Positions 37,032 to 45,187 of a DNA stretch of 64,000 bases are shown here, piece by piece; within the stretch, counting starts at the first letter, position 1; every line of letters starts with the position of its first letter. This DNA is from Phyllobacterium lublinensis (lineage in GTDB: Bacteria > Pseudomonadota > Alphaproteobacteria > Rhizobiales > Rhizobiaceae): contig NZ_JAIUDQ010000013.1 in NCBI RefSeq assembly GCF_020164435.1, forward strand, positions 1-64,000, given 5' to 3'. The translations under genes were made by a program, and so were the position numbers. The notes beneath the pieces are model-generated. The model worked only from the letters and a program-made list of their open reading frames with translations. It searched no databases and was not told where the DNA came from.

Positions 37032-38795
37032 ATGATGACCCTTTTGGTTATTGCTTACCTCGCAGGTGTGCTGACAATCCTCAGTCCGTGCATACTGCCA
37101 GTCCTTCCATTCGTCTTCGCCCGTGCCGATCGCCCCTTCGTCACCAGCACGCTTCCGATGCTAACCGGTATGGCAATTACATTTGCCGGTGTTGCGACGC
37201 TGGCTGCGGTTGGAGGCAACTGGGCGGTCCATGCCAACGAATATGGGCGCTACGCCGCGATCGCATTGCTTGGCATTTTTGGCCTGACACTGGTTTCACC
37301 CCAACTTGCCACGGTTCTCACCAGGCCGATCATTGCCCTGGCGAACAAATTGCTGAACTCGACAAATGGACCGCGTCAGGTTCCGACGGCGGGCAGCGCG
37401 TTGATACTTGGCGTAGCAACCGGACTGCTCTGGGCACCCTGCGCGGGACCCATACTTGGTCTGGTGCTGACGGGAGCAGCACTCCAGGGGGCGAATGTCC
37501 AGACGACCCTGCTGCTCTTTGCCTATTCGGCCGGTGCTGCGACGTCACTCGCTCTGGCTCTCCTGGTCGGCGGGCGGGTCTTTGCCGCCATGAAACGTTC
37601 ACTTGGTGCTGGTGAGTGGGTGCGTCGCGGGCTTGGCATCGCCGTCCTTTGCGGTGTTGCCGCGATCGGCCTGGGTGCCGATACGGGGTTGCTCACACGT
37701 CTCTCCAGTTCAGGCACCAACAGGATCGAACAGGCACTGCTTGGCGCACTCAAGCCGACGGTTGCACCTGACATCCGCAAGGACGCGTTGGTGCTGGCAG
37801 GAAGTGGCGGGCAGGCGTTTGAAAGCGATCTGCCGGTCGAGGGCAAGTTTCCTTCTCTTGATGGAGCGGTCGAGTGGCTCAATTCTCCGGCGCTGACCAC
37901 CGAGCAATTGCGTGGCAAGGTCGTTCTGATCGATTTCTGGACATATTCCTGCATCAATTGCATTCGCACTGTGCCCTATGTCCGGGCCTGGTCGGAAAAG
38001 TACAAGGATCAGGGTCTTGTCGTAATCGGTGTCCATGCCCCGGAATTTGCGTTCGAAAAGAAGATCGACAACGTCAAGAAGGCGATCAAGGACTTTGAGA
38101 TCGGATATCCGGTGGCGATCGACAACAATTTCAAGATCTGGCGGGCGTTCCAGAACAGCTACTGGCCGGCCCATTACTTCATCGATGCAAAGGGGCAGAT
38201 CAGATACCAGCATTTCGGTGAGGGCGACTACGACAAGTCGGAGAAAGTCATCCAGGAGTTGCTGGCGGAAGCTGGAAGCCTGAGGGCGGAGAATGAGACG
38301 CTTAAGCCGGAACTCTCCGGTGCGCAGGCAGCACCCGACCTTGGCAATATAGGATCGTCCGAGACATATATCGGCTACCAGCGCGCTTCGAACTTCATAT
38401 CCCCGGAAGGGGTGAGCACTGATGCTCCGCAGGATTATACGACGGCGGAGCCGGGGCTCAATGAGTGGGGACTGGCGGGCAGTTGGACGATCGGACCCGA
38501 ACAGGCGACGCTCAATCGACCGGGCGGGGCCATTACCTACAAATTCCTGGCTCGCGATCTGCATCTTGTTCTGGGACCAAGCAAGGACGGCAAGCCGGTG
38601 CGCTTTCAGGTGAAAGTCGATGGCAAGGTACCTGGCGACAGCCACGGCTCCGATGTCGATATCGACGGCAACGGTACTGTCACTCAGACACGCCTCTACC
38701 AGTTGGTGCGTCAGGCGGGCGATGTGAAACAACGTACATTCGAAGTTCGGTTCCTCGACCCGGGCGTTGAAGCTTTCGTTTTCACCTTCGGCTGA
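37032..38795 (+). CDS. DipZ-type protein: CcdA membrane domain fused to thioredoxin-like domain
   Basis: 587 aa from the ATG at 37032 (AAAGGA just upstream; a TTG one codon earlier and an ATG one later are possible). Residues 1-215 form a CcdA-like electron-carrying membrane domain with paired cysteines Cys20 (LSPCILPVLP) and Cys137 (WAPCAGP). Residues 265-430 form a TlpA-like periplasmic thioredoxin domain with Cys307/Cys310 (SCINCIR). The C-terminal 150 residues match the carbohydrate-binding-like DipZ tail (LHLVLGPSKDGKPVRFQV). It moves cytoplasmic reducing power to periplasmic thiols. Confidence 0.9.
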   Translation: MMTLLVIAYLAGVLTILSPCILPVLPFVFARADRPFVTSTLPMLTGMAITFAGVATLAAVGGNWAVHANEYGRYAAIALLGIFGLTLVSPQLATVLTRPIIALANKLLNSTNGPRQVPTAGSALILGVATGLLWAPCAGPILGLVLTGAALQGANVQTTLLLFAYSAGAATSLALALLVGGRVFAAMKRSLGAGEWVRRGLGIAVLCGVAAIGLGADTGLLTRLSSSGTNRIEQALLGALKPTVAPDIRKDALVLAGSGGQAFESDLPVEGKFPSLDGAVEWLNSPALTTEQLRGKVVLIDFWTYSCINCIRTVPYVRAWSEKYKDQGLVVIGVHAPEFAFEKKIDNVKKAIKDFEIGYPVAIDNNFKIWRAFQNSYWPAHYFIDAKGQIRYQHFGEGDYDKSEKVIQELLAEAGSLRAENETLKPELSGAQAAPDLGNIGSSETYIGYQRASNFISPEGVSTDAPQDYTTAEPGLNEWGLAGSWTIGPEQATLNRPGGAITYKFLARDLHLVLGPSKDGKPVRFQVKVDGKVPGDSHGSDVDIDGNGTVTQTRLYQLVRQAGDVKQRTFEVRFLDPGVEAFVFTFG

Positions 38796-38903
38796 GCAAC
38801 AAAATCTCTGCGACCAGCGTTGCTGCGAAACGGGAAATCCAAATGGCGGGTGGCCGCCCACACTTGTATCGCAATGTACAGGAAGGCCACCGCCCCACAA
38901 TTC

Positions 38904-38959
38904 GTTACATTTCCACTCAATCCGGACACATACGGGATACGACTGAAGCGCTTTATGCG
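38904..38959 (+). promoter_or_regulatory. Promoter/operator element B, upstream of ohr
   Basis: GTTACA at 38904-38909, an 11-base spacer, the 21-base block at 38921-38941 (TCCGGACACAT-A-CGGGATACG) and CTTTATGCG at 38951-38959. Near-copy of the element before the DipZ-type gene 2 kb away. It ends about 48 bases before the ohr ATG, so it can include the promoter core. Confidence 0.6.
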
Positions 38960-39006
38960 CGCATCGGTTGACCAAGGCCGATCAACAGCTTCAAGAGGAT
39001 ACACAG

Positions 39007-39423
39007 ATGAGCGAAGTTGCAAAAGTAGTCTACACGGGCAAGACCCGCACCACGGGCGGACGGGACGGCGCGTCACGCAGTTCGGACGGTCGCCTCGATG
39101 TCAAGCTTTCGTCGCCGGGCAGCAGTGGTAGCGGCACCAATCCGGAACAGCTGTTCGCTGCCGGCTGGTCAGCATGTTTCGAGGGTGCAATGGGCATCGC
39201 CGCCCGGCAGTTGAAGGTGGCAATGCCCGAAGATACGGCAATCGACGCAGAAGTAGATCTCGTGGCGGAGGCCGGTGCCTACCGGCTCCAGGCTCGCCTC
39301 AATGTCAGCCTGCCGGGTCTCGATCGCGATGTTGCTCTAGCCTTGACGGAAGCGGCTCATCAGACGTGCCCTTATTCCAAGGCCACACATGGCAACATCG
39401 ATGTCGTGATCACGCTGGTCTAG
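39007..39423 (+). CDS. ohr: Organic hydroperoxide resistance protein
   Basis: Thiol peroxidase of the Ohr/OsmC family, 138 aa, cytoplasmic, reducing organic and fatty-acid hydroperoxides with lipoylated partners. Peroxidatic Cys57 in WSACFEGAMG and resolving Cys121 in HQTCPYSKATHGN. Start MSEVAKVVYTGKTRTTGGRD follows AAGAGGATACACAG. Convergent with ohrR, with a hairpin between them. The shared upstream element suggests control with the DipZ-type gene, beyond or instead of OhrR. Confidence 0.94.
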   Translation: MSEVAKVVYTGKTRTTGGRDGASRSSDGRLDVKLSSPGSSGSGTNPEQLFAAGWSACFEGAMGIAARQLKVAMPEDTAIDAEVDLVAEAGAYRLQARLNVSLPGLDRDVALALTEAAHQTCPYSKATHGNIDVVITLV

Positions 39424-39446
39424 CCCAGTCTTCTTGCACGACAGGG

Positions 39447-39473
39447 GCGGGCCCTTCTGCCGGAACGGCCCGC
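39447..39473. terminator. Hairpin between convergent ohr and ohrR
   Basis: GCGGGCC (39447-39453) and GGCCCGC (39467-39473) form a perfect 7-base-pair stem with a 13-base loop in the 51 bases between the two stops. No T-tract on either strand, so bidirectional termination is only likely by position. Confidence 0.45.
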
Positions 39474-39474
39474 T

Positions 39475-39942
39475 TCAAGGCTCTGCCTTGCTTGCCTTCA
39501 TGAGGTTATCGCGAAGATTTGCGATGGCCTTTTGCAGAACCGGAAATTCCTCGGCTGTAAGTCCGGTGGCTTTCCTGGTTACCTCACCGAAGTCAAAGGC
39601 CTTTTCGCGAAGGCTTCGTCCAGCAGTGGTGAGCGATATCCGGACATTGCGCTCATCTTCAATGTCCCTTGTCCGGCTAAGATATCCCATGGCTTCGAGC
39701 CGTTTCAGCATCGGCGTCATGGTGCTGGGTTCCAGGAACAGCTTTTCGCTCAAGCTCTTGACGGTCTGCTGGTCCTCTTCCCAGAGGGATATGATGGTTA
39801 TGTATTGAGGATAGGTCAAACCAAGTGCATCAAGCACCGGCCTGTAGACCCGCGAGTAGGCAAGGTTCGCCGAGTAGATCGAGAAACACAGGAAATCGGT
39901 CAGTCTGGCATGGTCTGTGGGGGTAAGGTCTTGCTTGGCCAT
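39475..39942 (-). CDS. ohrR: Organic hydroperoxide sensor repressor OhrR (MarR family)
   Basis: 155 aa. The redox-sensing cysteine is Cys19 in TDFLCFSIYSANLAYSRVY, the hallmark of OhrR; oxidation by organic peroxides releases DNA. Winged-helix segment QTVKSLSEKLFLEPSTMTPM and wing TRDIEDERNVRISLT. Genes are tail-to-tail with ohr, so it probably controls ohr from a separate promoter. An inverted repeat lies upstream of its own start. Confidence 0.92.
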   Translation of the reverse strand: MAKQDLTPTDHARLTDFLCFSIYSANLAYSRVYRPVLDALGLTYPQYITIISLWEEDQQTVKSLSEKLFLEPSTMTPMLKRLEAMGYLSRTRDIEDERNVRISLTTAGRSLREKAFDFGEVTRKATGLTAEEFPVLQKAIANLRDNLMKASKAEP

Positions 39943-39968
39943 CAGATACTCCGCTGAAACGATTATGA

Positions 39969-39991
39969 TACAAATGATTATCGTGCTTGTA
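39969..39991. promoter_or_regulatory. Candidate OhrR operator: TACAA-N13-TTGTA
   Basis: Inverted repeat resembling the TACAATT-type OhrR box, 26 bases upstream of the ohrR start and in the control region shared with the divergent msrB side. A related half (CTTGTATCGCAATGTACA, near 38875) lies upstream of ohr. Arms are short. Confidence 0.45.
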
Positions 39992-40061
39992 AAGGCAAGG
40001 CCGCGATGATATGGTTGCGATCATAATAATTATTGTAATAACAAAACAAAGGGAAGCACCC

Positions 40062-40232
40062 ATGCGATTTGTCATCATGAGCCTGATCGGGATTGCGGTA
40101 ATCGCGTCACCGTGCGTCTATGACAGCGACCCGCGCGAAACCACCGCCATCGCCGCCATGATCGTCAAGTTGTCGACACCGGGCACGGAACTCGACCTGG
40201 TGAATGACAAAGTGTCGGCCATAGTTCCTTAG
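40062..40232 (+). CDS. Small exported or membrane peptide (56 aa)
   Basis: Starts MRFVIMSLIGIAVIASPCVY after GGGAAG at ideal spacing; a hydrophobic N-terminus with a single Cys18 near a possible cleavage point, then a short polar part rich in Thr/Ala. The longer frame upstream begins with a run of Ile codons and lacks a ribosome site. It lies between ohrR (divergent) and msrB (same strand, 57 bases on) and might be co-transcribed with msrBA. Family not recognised. Confidence 0.45.
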   Translation: MRFVIMSLIGIAVIASPCVYDSDPRETTAIAAMIVKLSTPGTELDLVNDKVSAIVP

Positions 40233-40289
40233 GCCCTACTACTGACTTGGTGCTCTGCCTTTGCAATCTCTGTATAGGAAGGTCCATAA

Positions 40290-40739
40290 ATGTCTAAATA
40301 TCAGAAAACGACGGAAGCAATATCGGGCCTGTCGCCCGAACAGTACCGCGTGACGCAGGAAGGCGCCACCGAGTACCCTGGGACAGGCGAATACCTGAAC
40401 AACAAGCAACCCGGCATCTATGTCGATGTGGTGTCTGGGGAACCGCTGTTTGCCTCCTCCGACAAGTTCGATTCGGGCTCTGGCTGGCCGAGTTTCACCA
40501 AGCCGATCGAGCACGCCAACGTCAGGGAATTGCCTGACAAGCGGCTTGGCAGGATCAACACCGAAGTGCGCTCTGCGGCGGGTGACAGCCACCTTGGACA
40601 CGTCTTTCCTGACGGTCCCGCAGAACACGGTGGCCTGCGCTATTGCATCAATTCTGCCTCGCTTCGCTTTGTTCATCGCGATAATATGGAAGCGGAGGGA
40701 TACGGCGCCTATCTTGATCAAGTGGAGAATATCAAATGA
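40290..40739 (+). CDS. msrB: Peptide methionine-(R)-sulfoxide reductase, zinc-less form
   Basis: Repairs methionine-R-sulfoxide in proteins with thioredoxin. 149 aa, no signal peptide. Catalytic Cys119 in [13 protein letters not shown]; substrate pocket SGSGWPSF and [10 protein letters not shown]. All four structural zinc cysteines of the E. coli form are replaced: YVDVVSG has Asp46 and Ser49, and [10 protein letters not shown] has Ser95 and Gly98. Zinc-free MsrB enzymes exist, so activity is expected. Overlaps msrA by 4 bases. Confidence 0.93.
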   Translation: MSKYQKTTEAISGLSPEQYRVTQEGATEYPGTGEYLNNKQPGIYVDVVSGEPLFASSDKFDSGSGWPSFTKPIEHANVRELPDKRLGRINTEVRSAAGDSHLGHVFPDGPAEHGGLRYCINSASLRFVHRDNMEAEGYGAYLDQVENIK

Positions 40740-41245
40740 CCGAAGAACGAGCAGTCCTTGCCGGCGGATGCTTCTGGGGTATGCAAGACCTCATCCGGCG
40801 CTATGACGGTGTGATTTCGACGCGTGTTGGATACACCGGCGGCGATGTGCCAAACGCAACGTACCGCAATCACGGTACCCATGCAGAGGCCATCGAGATC
40901 ATTTATGACCCGGCCCGGATCAGTTATCGGAAGATACTCGAGTTCTTCTTTCAGATCCACGATCCGAGCACGAGCAACCGTCAGGGCAATGATGTCGGGT
41001 TGAGCTATCGATCGGCGATCTTTTATACGAACGAGGAGCAGAAGCGCGTCGCGATCGATACGATTGCGGACGTCGATGCGTCAGGACTGTGGCCGGGGAA
41101 GGTTGTAACGGAAGTCACGCCTGTTTCGGATTTCTGGGAGGCCGAGCCCGAGCATCAGGATTATCTGGAGCGTATCCCGAACGGCTATACGTGCCACTTC
41201 ATCCGTCCCAACTGGAAACTGCCCGTTCGGGAAAAGACTGCCTGA
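40736..41245 (+). CDS. msrA: Peptide methionine-(S)-sulfoxide reductase
   Basis: 169 aa. The N-terminal [10 protein letters not shown] carries catalytic Cys12. Family blocks [33 protein letters not shown] and [18 protein letters not shown] are intact. It lacks the C-terminal resolving cysteines of longer MsrA, as in the short class. ATGA overlap with msrB gives coordinated repair of both sulfoxide epimers. A strong terminator follows 25 bases after the stop. Confidence 0.94.
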   Translation: MTEERAVLAGGCFWGMQDLIRRYDGVISTRVGYTGGDVPNATYRNHGTHAEAIEIIYDPARISYRKILEFFFQIHDPSTSNRQGNDVGLSYRSAIFYTNEEQKRVAIDTIADVDASGLWPGKVVTEVTPVSDFWEAEPEHQDYLERIPNGYTCHFIRPNWKLPVREKTA

Positions 41246-41270
41246 CGGCTCAACGCTGTTTGGGAACATC

Positions 41271-41300
41271 AAAGGGCCGATGGTTTCATCGGCCCTTTTT
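41271..41300 (+). terminator. Rho-independent terminator after msrBA
   Basis: AAAGGGCCGATG and CATCGGCCCTTT form a perfect 12-base-pair stem around GTTT, continuing into TTTTT. The minus-strand read also ends in a T-rich tract, so it can serve the convergent gene that ends at 41309. Confidence 0.92.
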
Positions 41301-41308
41301 CATGTGCA

Positions 41309-42334
41309 TCAATGCCTGCTGCGCATCCTGTTCAACATCTCGGCCGCCTTGGAATATCCGCCGTCCTGTCCGTCCAGGAAATGCAAATGAGATTGCGGGC
41401 TTGCGGCCGGTACCAGACATGTCATTACCGCATGCGACTGGCGATGCATGCCAAAGTTGATCTCGCCGCGCTCAGCAGCCTCCTTCAGGACGATTTCGGC
41501 CGCGACGGCCTGTTCCTCGGAGCAGTCCAGAGTCAGACGCAACACATCATCGTATTTTTTGAAATCGGAATGCAAGGCTACTTCCAGCCAGGTCGCGTCG
41601 TCGACATGTCTGTTCGGCTCTTTCGGCGTGGGGGGCTTCTCGGGCAAGGGGTGACCCTGGCGCGCGCTTGCGTCGAAAATGGCAAGGATGCGCCGTGCCA
41701 GGGCGGCGAAGGTTTCGCTGCTTGTACTTTCAGTTGGTTCGACCAGAAGCGACAGGATCATGCCGTGCCGGTTGGGAATCGGAAGCCAGTCACAGGAAAG
41801 GCCCTTCAGGTCCGGCTTCGGCGACATTGCCGCCGCTTCAACCGCATACCGGCCCTTTTTCAGTTCCCGCTCAGCCCATTTAAGCCCGCCACCTGCAAAC
41901 ATTGAAAAGCTTGCACGGCTGGATGCTGCATATCGTGCAACCCTGACATCGTGACCATGAGCCCGAATTTCGCTTACACGGAGCAAGCCCGCACGCAGGG
42001 TCAAGCCGAACTTCGTCTCCGCCAGGGCAGCTACCTGCCTCAACGCTCCTGTTGCTTGCTCCACACCCTCGGCCGGCAATGCAAATGCCGCCCCATCACC
42101 ACCAAATGTAAATGGGAAGTCGTAGCTGCCCCAGGAGTTGCCGACGGCAGCAATGACCGAAACGCCAGCATAGTTGACGTCCTCATACGCGCCGCGCCGG
42201 ATCGCGGACCCTGAGTCCACCACGTCCGTGATGCCAATCAGCCAGTCGTCGGGAAGGGGTTCATAAGCCGAGTAGTCCAGGATGCTGGAAAAGTCGCTGT
42301 ATGTGCGAGAGTGTTCGTTCAATGAGCTGTCCAT
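41309..42334 (-). CDS. DUF3095 family protein, nucleotidyl-cyclase-like
   Basis: 341 aa. Opening YSAYEPLPDDWLIGITDVVD, then SGSAIRRGAYEDVNYAGVSV and FTFGGDGAAFALP match DUF3095 as I know it. Asp37 and the GGDGA at 78-82 are placed like the metal-binding pair of class III cyclases/GGDEF proteins, suggesting a nucleotide-cyclase fold. The C-terminal half (SDFKKYDDVLRLTLDCSEEQ onward) has the GEINFGMHRQSHAVMTCLV ending of the family. Cytoplasmic. Catalytic activity has not been established for the family to my knowledge. Confidence 0.8.
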   Translation of the reverse strand: MDSSLNEHSRTYSDFSSILDYSAYEPLPDDWLIGITDVVDSGSAIRRGAYEDVNYAGVSVIAAVGNSWGSYDFPFTFGGDGAAFALPAEGVEQATGALRQVAALAETKFGLTLRAGLLRVSEIRAHGHDVRVARYAASSRASFSMFAGGGLKWAERELKKGRYAVEAAAMSPKPDLKGLSCDWLPIPNRHGMILSLLVEPTESTSSETFAALARRILAIFDASARQGHPLPEKPPTPKEPNRHVDDATWLEVALHSDFKKYDDVLRLTLDCSEEQAVAAEIVLKEAAERGEINFGMHRQSHAVMTCLVPAASPQSHLHFLDGQDGGYSKAAEMLNRMRSRH

Positions 42335-42630
42335 TCCGGCTTCCTTGTTAATAACTTATCTGGGTCCAGTGACCCTCTAGTGCCGTACAGATGTTGTGCG
42401 TGTATCTCTCATATGTGGCTTGCCACGTCGAGTTGCATCCTGTTGTAGGAATCGGACGTCGAGATACGTGAGCGTACAATTTTCCGGGCAATATGCCGGA
42501 CCGGACCGAGTGGAGAATCTCCATCGGTCTGGCCGATCCACGTCATGGTCGCGTCGCGTCCCATAGATGGGGATTGCCTTACTGGGTGGCAAGCCCTATG
42601 AGGCGCCGTCCCCGTGCATTTCCCACTCCT

Positions 42631-43563
42631 TCACTCTACCAAGTCGGCTTCCGACGAGAGCCGGGCGAACTCCGCACGGAGGCGGGGCACGGCGAAGTCG
42701 ACGAAAGCGCGCACTTTCGGTACCGCCATTCTGCCATGGGGTGTGACGAGATGAACCGGCATGGGGGCCGGCTCAGCATTGCGCAACAGGATCTGGAGTA
42801 GCCCCGCCTGAACACTGTCATTTACATGATATGTATATAGACGCGTAACGCCACGTCCGCCGATCGCTGAGGCGAGGGCAGCCCGAACACTGTTGACGAC
42901 GAGCCGCGGCTTGAAGTGGACGGACCGCGCGATGGAACTGCCCGGCGGAGGCGGAAAGACCCATGCGTCCTGGCCAAAATGCGTCGTGGTGACAATCTGG
43001 TGTTTCGTCAGGTCTCCGGGTTCGACGATGCGGGGGTGCTCCGCGACGTATCGAGGCGACGCGACGATGACGCGCTTTACGCCGCCACCGACCCGGACGG
43101 CAATCATCGAGGAGTCCGGGAGCTGAGCGACACGAAGTGCGATATCGATCCCTTCTTCGACCAGGTTCGCGTGTCGGTCGAGCAATATGAGGTTTACGGA
43201 GACTGCCGGGAAAGCATCAAGATAGGCATCGACGATCGGCCGCAAAATCTCCTCGCCGCTGATGGGCGGCGCGGTCAAGGTGAGGGTCCCTCGTGGTGCT
43301 GTGCGTTCGCCTGCAACAGCCAAGTCAGCTTCCTCCAGATCGACCAGGACTCGCCTGCAGCCCGAGGCATAGCGCTCTCCTGCCTCGCTCAGTTTGATCG
43401 AACGGGTTGTGCGGTGGAGGAGTTCGGCCCCGACATGGTGCTCCAGAAAGGCAATTGCCCGGCTAACCGCTGCTGGCGAACGACCTAGCCGTCGCCCCGC
43501 TCCAGCAAGGCTACCTTCGTCGATGGCCGCAACGAAAACCTTCATAGCATCAATGCGATCCAT
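42631..43563 (-). CDS. LysR-type transcriptional regulator
   Basis: 310 aa. N-terminal helix-turn-helix GAGRRLGRSPAAVSRAIAFL, followed by the substrate-binding domain (GTLTLTAPPISGEEILRPIV). Divergent from the SDR/tautomerase operon, with 242 bases between starts containing a candidate operator. LysR proteins usually activate such divergent targets in response to a pathway compound. The nearly 300 bases after its stop contain nothing I can name. Confidence 0.9.
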   Translation of the reverse strand: MDRIDAMKVFVAAIDEGSLAGAGRRLGRSPAAVSRAIAFLEHHVGAELLHRTTRSIKLSEAGERYASGCRRVLVDLEEADLAVAGERTAPRGTLTLTAPPISGEEILRPIVDAYLDAFPAVSVNLILLDRHANLVEEGIDIALRVAQLPDSSMIAVRVGGGVKRVIVASPRYVAEHPRIVEPGDLTKHQIVTTTHFGQDAWVFPPPPGSSIARSVHFKPRLVVNSVRAALASAIGGRGVTRLYTYHVNDSVQAGLLQILLRNAEPAPMPVHLVTPHGRMAVPKVRAFVDFAVPRLRAEFARLSSEADLVE

Positions 43564-43665
43564 GAGAATTCTTCCGCAAAACGTAGCACTGAAGGCGAAT
43601 AATCAAGCATACCGTTGAAATGAGCAAGAGTGCATTGCTCCATCTTCGAGGGCCAACGAGCCAGC

Positions 43666-43692
43666 GCATTATGCCACTTTGCGGAATAATGC
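43666..43692. promoter_or_regulatory. Candidate LysR site: GCATTAT-N13-ATAATGC
   Basis: Perfect 7-base inverted repeat spanning 27 bases, 103 bases upstream of the LysR start and 113 bases upstream of the SDR start, i.e. central in the divergent intergenic region. The ATTAT/ATAAT cores fit the A/T-rich LysR-box style, though the spacer is longer than the classic T-N11-A. Confidence 0.5.
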
Positions 43693-43805
43693 ATCCCTGC
43701 CAACGAATATTCAGTCGATATGCGGAAAGCTCTAGATTGGCGACCTGTCCCAAAGCGGACCGCCGGCAACACTCCCGTTGACCGGAAAAGCGATTGAGGT
43801 CGATC

Positions 43806-44516
43806 ATGAGTAACGAACGTAAAGTAGCAATAATTACCGGTGCATCGCAGGGCATTGGTGCCGGCCTGGTAAAGGCCTATCGGGATCGCAACTACCGGGT
43901 GGTAGCAACATCCCGTTCAATCAAGCAGGGCGGCGATCCTGACATTCTGGCGGTTGCTGGCGACATCAGCGATCCCCAGACCGCCGAACGCGTGGTCAAG
44001 GAGGCCATTTCGCGCTTTGGCCGGGTCGATACGCTGGTCAACAATGCCGGCATCTTCATTGCCAAGCCTTTCACCGAATACACTGTCGAGGACTTCGCCT
44101 CGAAAATGGCAACCAATGTGGCGGGCTTCTTCCACATCACCCAGCGCGTTGTTGCCGAGATGTTGACCCAGGGTTCGGGCCATATCCTCAGCATTACGAC
44201 GAGCCTGACCGACAACCCCGTCGCCGGAGTTCCCACGGTGCTGGCCAACCTGACCAAGGGCGGCATCAACTCGGCCACCAAGGCACTCGCCATCGAATAC
44301 GCCACACGGGGCATCCGGGTGAATGCGGTCTCGCCAGGCATCATCAAGACACCGATGCATACCCCCGAGACTCATGAGTTTCTCTCCAATCTGCATCCGG
44401 TCAAGCACATGGGCGAGATTCGCGATATTGTCGATGCGGTGCTCTATCTGGAGTCCGCCGGCTTCGTGACGGGCGAGATTCTTCATGTAGACGGTGGCCA
44501 GAGCGCCGGCCACTAA
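43806..44516 (+). CDS. Short-chain dehydrogenase/reductase lacking the catalytic tyrosine
   Basis: 236 aa from MSNERKVAIITGAS; GAGGT lies 6 bases before the ATG. Cofactor motif TGASQGIG at 11-18 and NNAG at 79-82. Catalytic Ser (about 133) and Lys151 are present, but the YxxxK tyrosine position is Ala147 (PTVLANLTKGG). This sequence block is smooth rather than damaged, so the protein may use another residue or have a non-redox role. Fourteen bases separate it from the tautomerase gene. Confidence 0.85.
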   Translation: MSNERKVAIITGASQGIGAGLVKAYRDRNYRVVATSRSIKQGGDPDILAVAGDISDPQTAERVVKEAISRFGRVDTLVNNAGIFIAKPFTEYTVEDFASKMATNVAGFFHITQRVVAEMLTQGSGHILSITTSLTDNPVAGVPTVLANLTKGGINSATKALAIEYATRGIRVNAVSPGIIKTPMHTPETHEFLSNLHPVKHMGEIRDIVDAVLYLESAGFVTGEILHVDGGQSAGH

Positions 44517-44529
44517 AGGAGCTGATACC

Positions 44530-44763
44530 ATGCCCATTGTCACTATACAGGTCACTCGGGAAGGATCCGGCCCCGGCCGCGATTCCGTAACCGCCGAGGA
44601 GAAAGCCAGCCTCATCGCTGGGGTCAGCCAACTCCTCCTCGACGTTCTCAACAAGCCGCTCCAATCGACCTTCGTTGTCATCGAGGAGGTTGAACTGGAG
44701 AACTGGGGCTGGGGCGGACTTCCCGTCCCCGAATACCGCAAACGGCTTGCCAAAGGCGACTAG
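44530..44763 (+). CDS. 4-oxalocrotonate tautomerase family protein
   Basis: 77 aa starting MPIVTIQVTREG; after Met removal the catalytic base Pro1 is exposed. Then EEKASLIAGVSQLLLDVLNK and FVVIEEVELENWGWGG, as in the small tautomerases that form hexamers. AAAGGAG lies before the ATG. In an operon with the unusual SDR and opposite a LysR gene; substrate unknown. Confidence 0.85.
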   Translation: MPIVTIQVTREGSGPGRDSVTAEEKASLIAGVSQLLLDVLNKPLQSTFVVIEEVELENWGWGGLPVPEYRKRLAKGD

Positions 44764-45187
44764 CGACAGCAAAGCTGCCATTGCCCATAAGGCAGTGGCA
44801 GCAAACTGCTGACCCAAAACGACGCTGATTCATTCGGCATATTGAAGTTTATTGTGCAGAATTCTGCGAGCGCCATTGAGTTCGCTTTGCCGGTTATACC
44901 CATTGACCGGCTATAGTCGGGATCGCTCTTCGGACATGGAAGCCAGACACTGGCGCCAACGCACCATCCCGTTTCTCCAATGTGACGTGACCTTCCGTAT
45001 AACCCGTCCAAACCTATGGATGGGATGTCGGCGCTTGCTGTTGCCGCTAATTTTCATCAGCGAGCCGTGTTAACCGGACGCGACAGTGATGGTGAATGCA
45101 GGGGTTTTTCCGGTTTCTTCCTGCAGCCTACGAAATGGCAGGCGATCATCCAAGCTGTCCGGATCAATCCCGCAAGGAGATCTCTTC
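44764..45187. other. Intergenic region between tautomerase and exported hydrolase
   Basis: One 7-base-pair hairpin (GCTGCCA at 44774 with TGGCAGC ending 44802) lies just after the tautomerase stop, without a T-tract, and might end that transcript. Short open frames on both strands have no family resemblance. The last part must hold the promoter of the hydrolase gene, whose ribosome site AAGGAGA lies at about 45174-45180. Confidence 0.55.
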
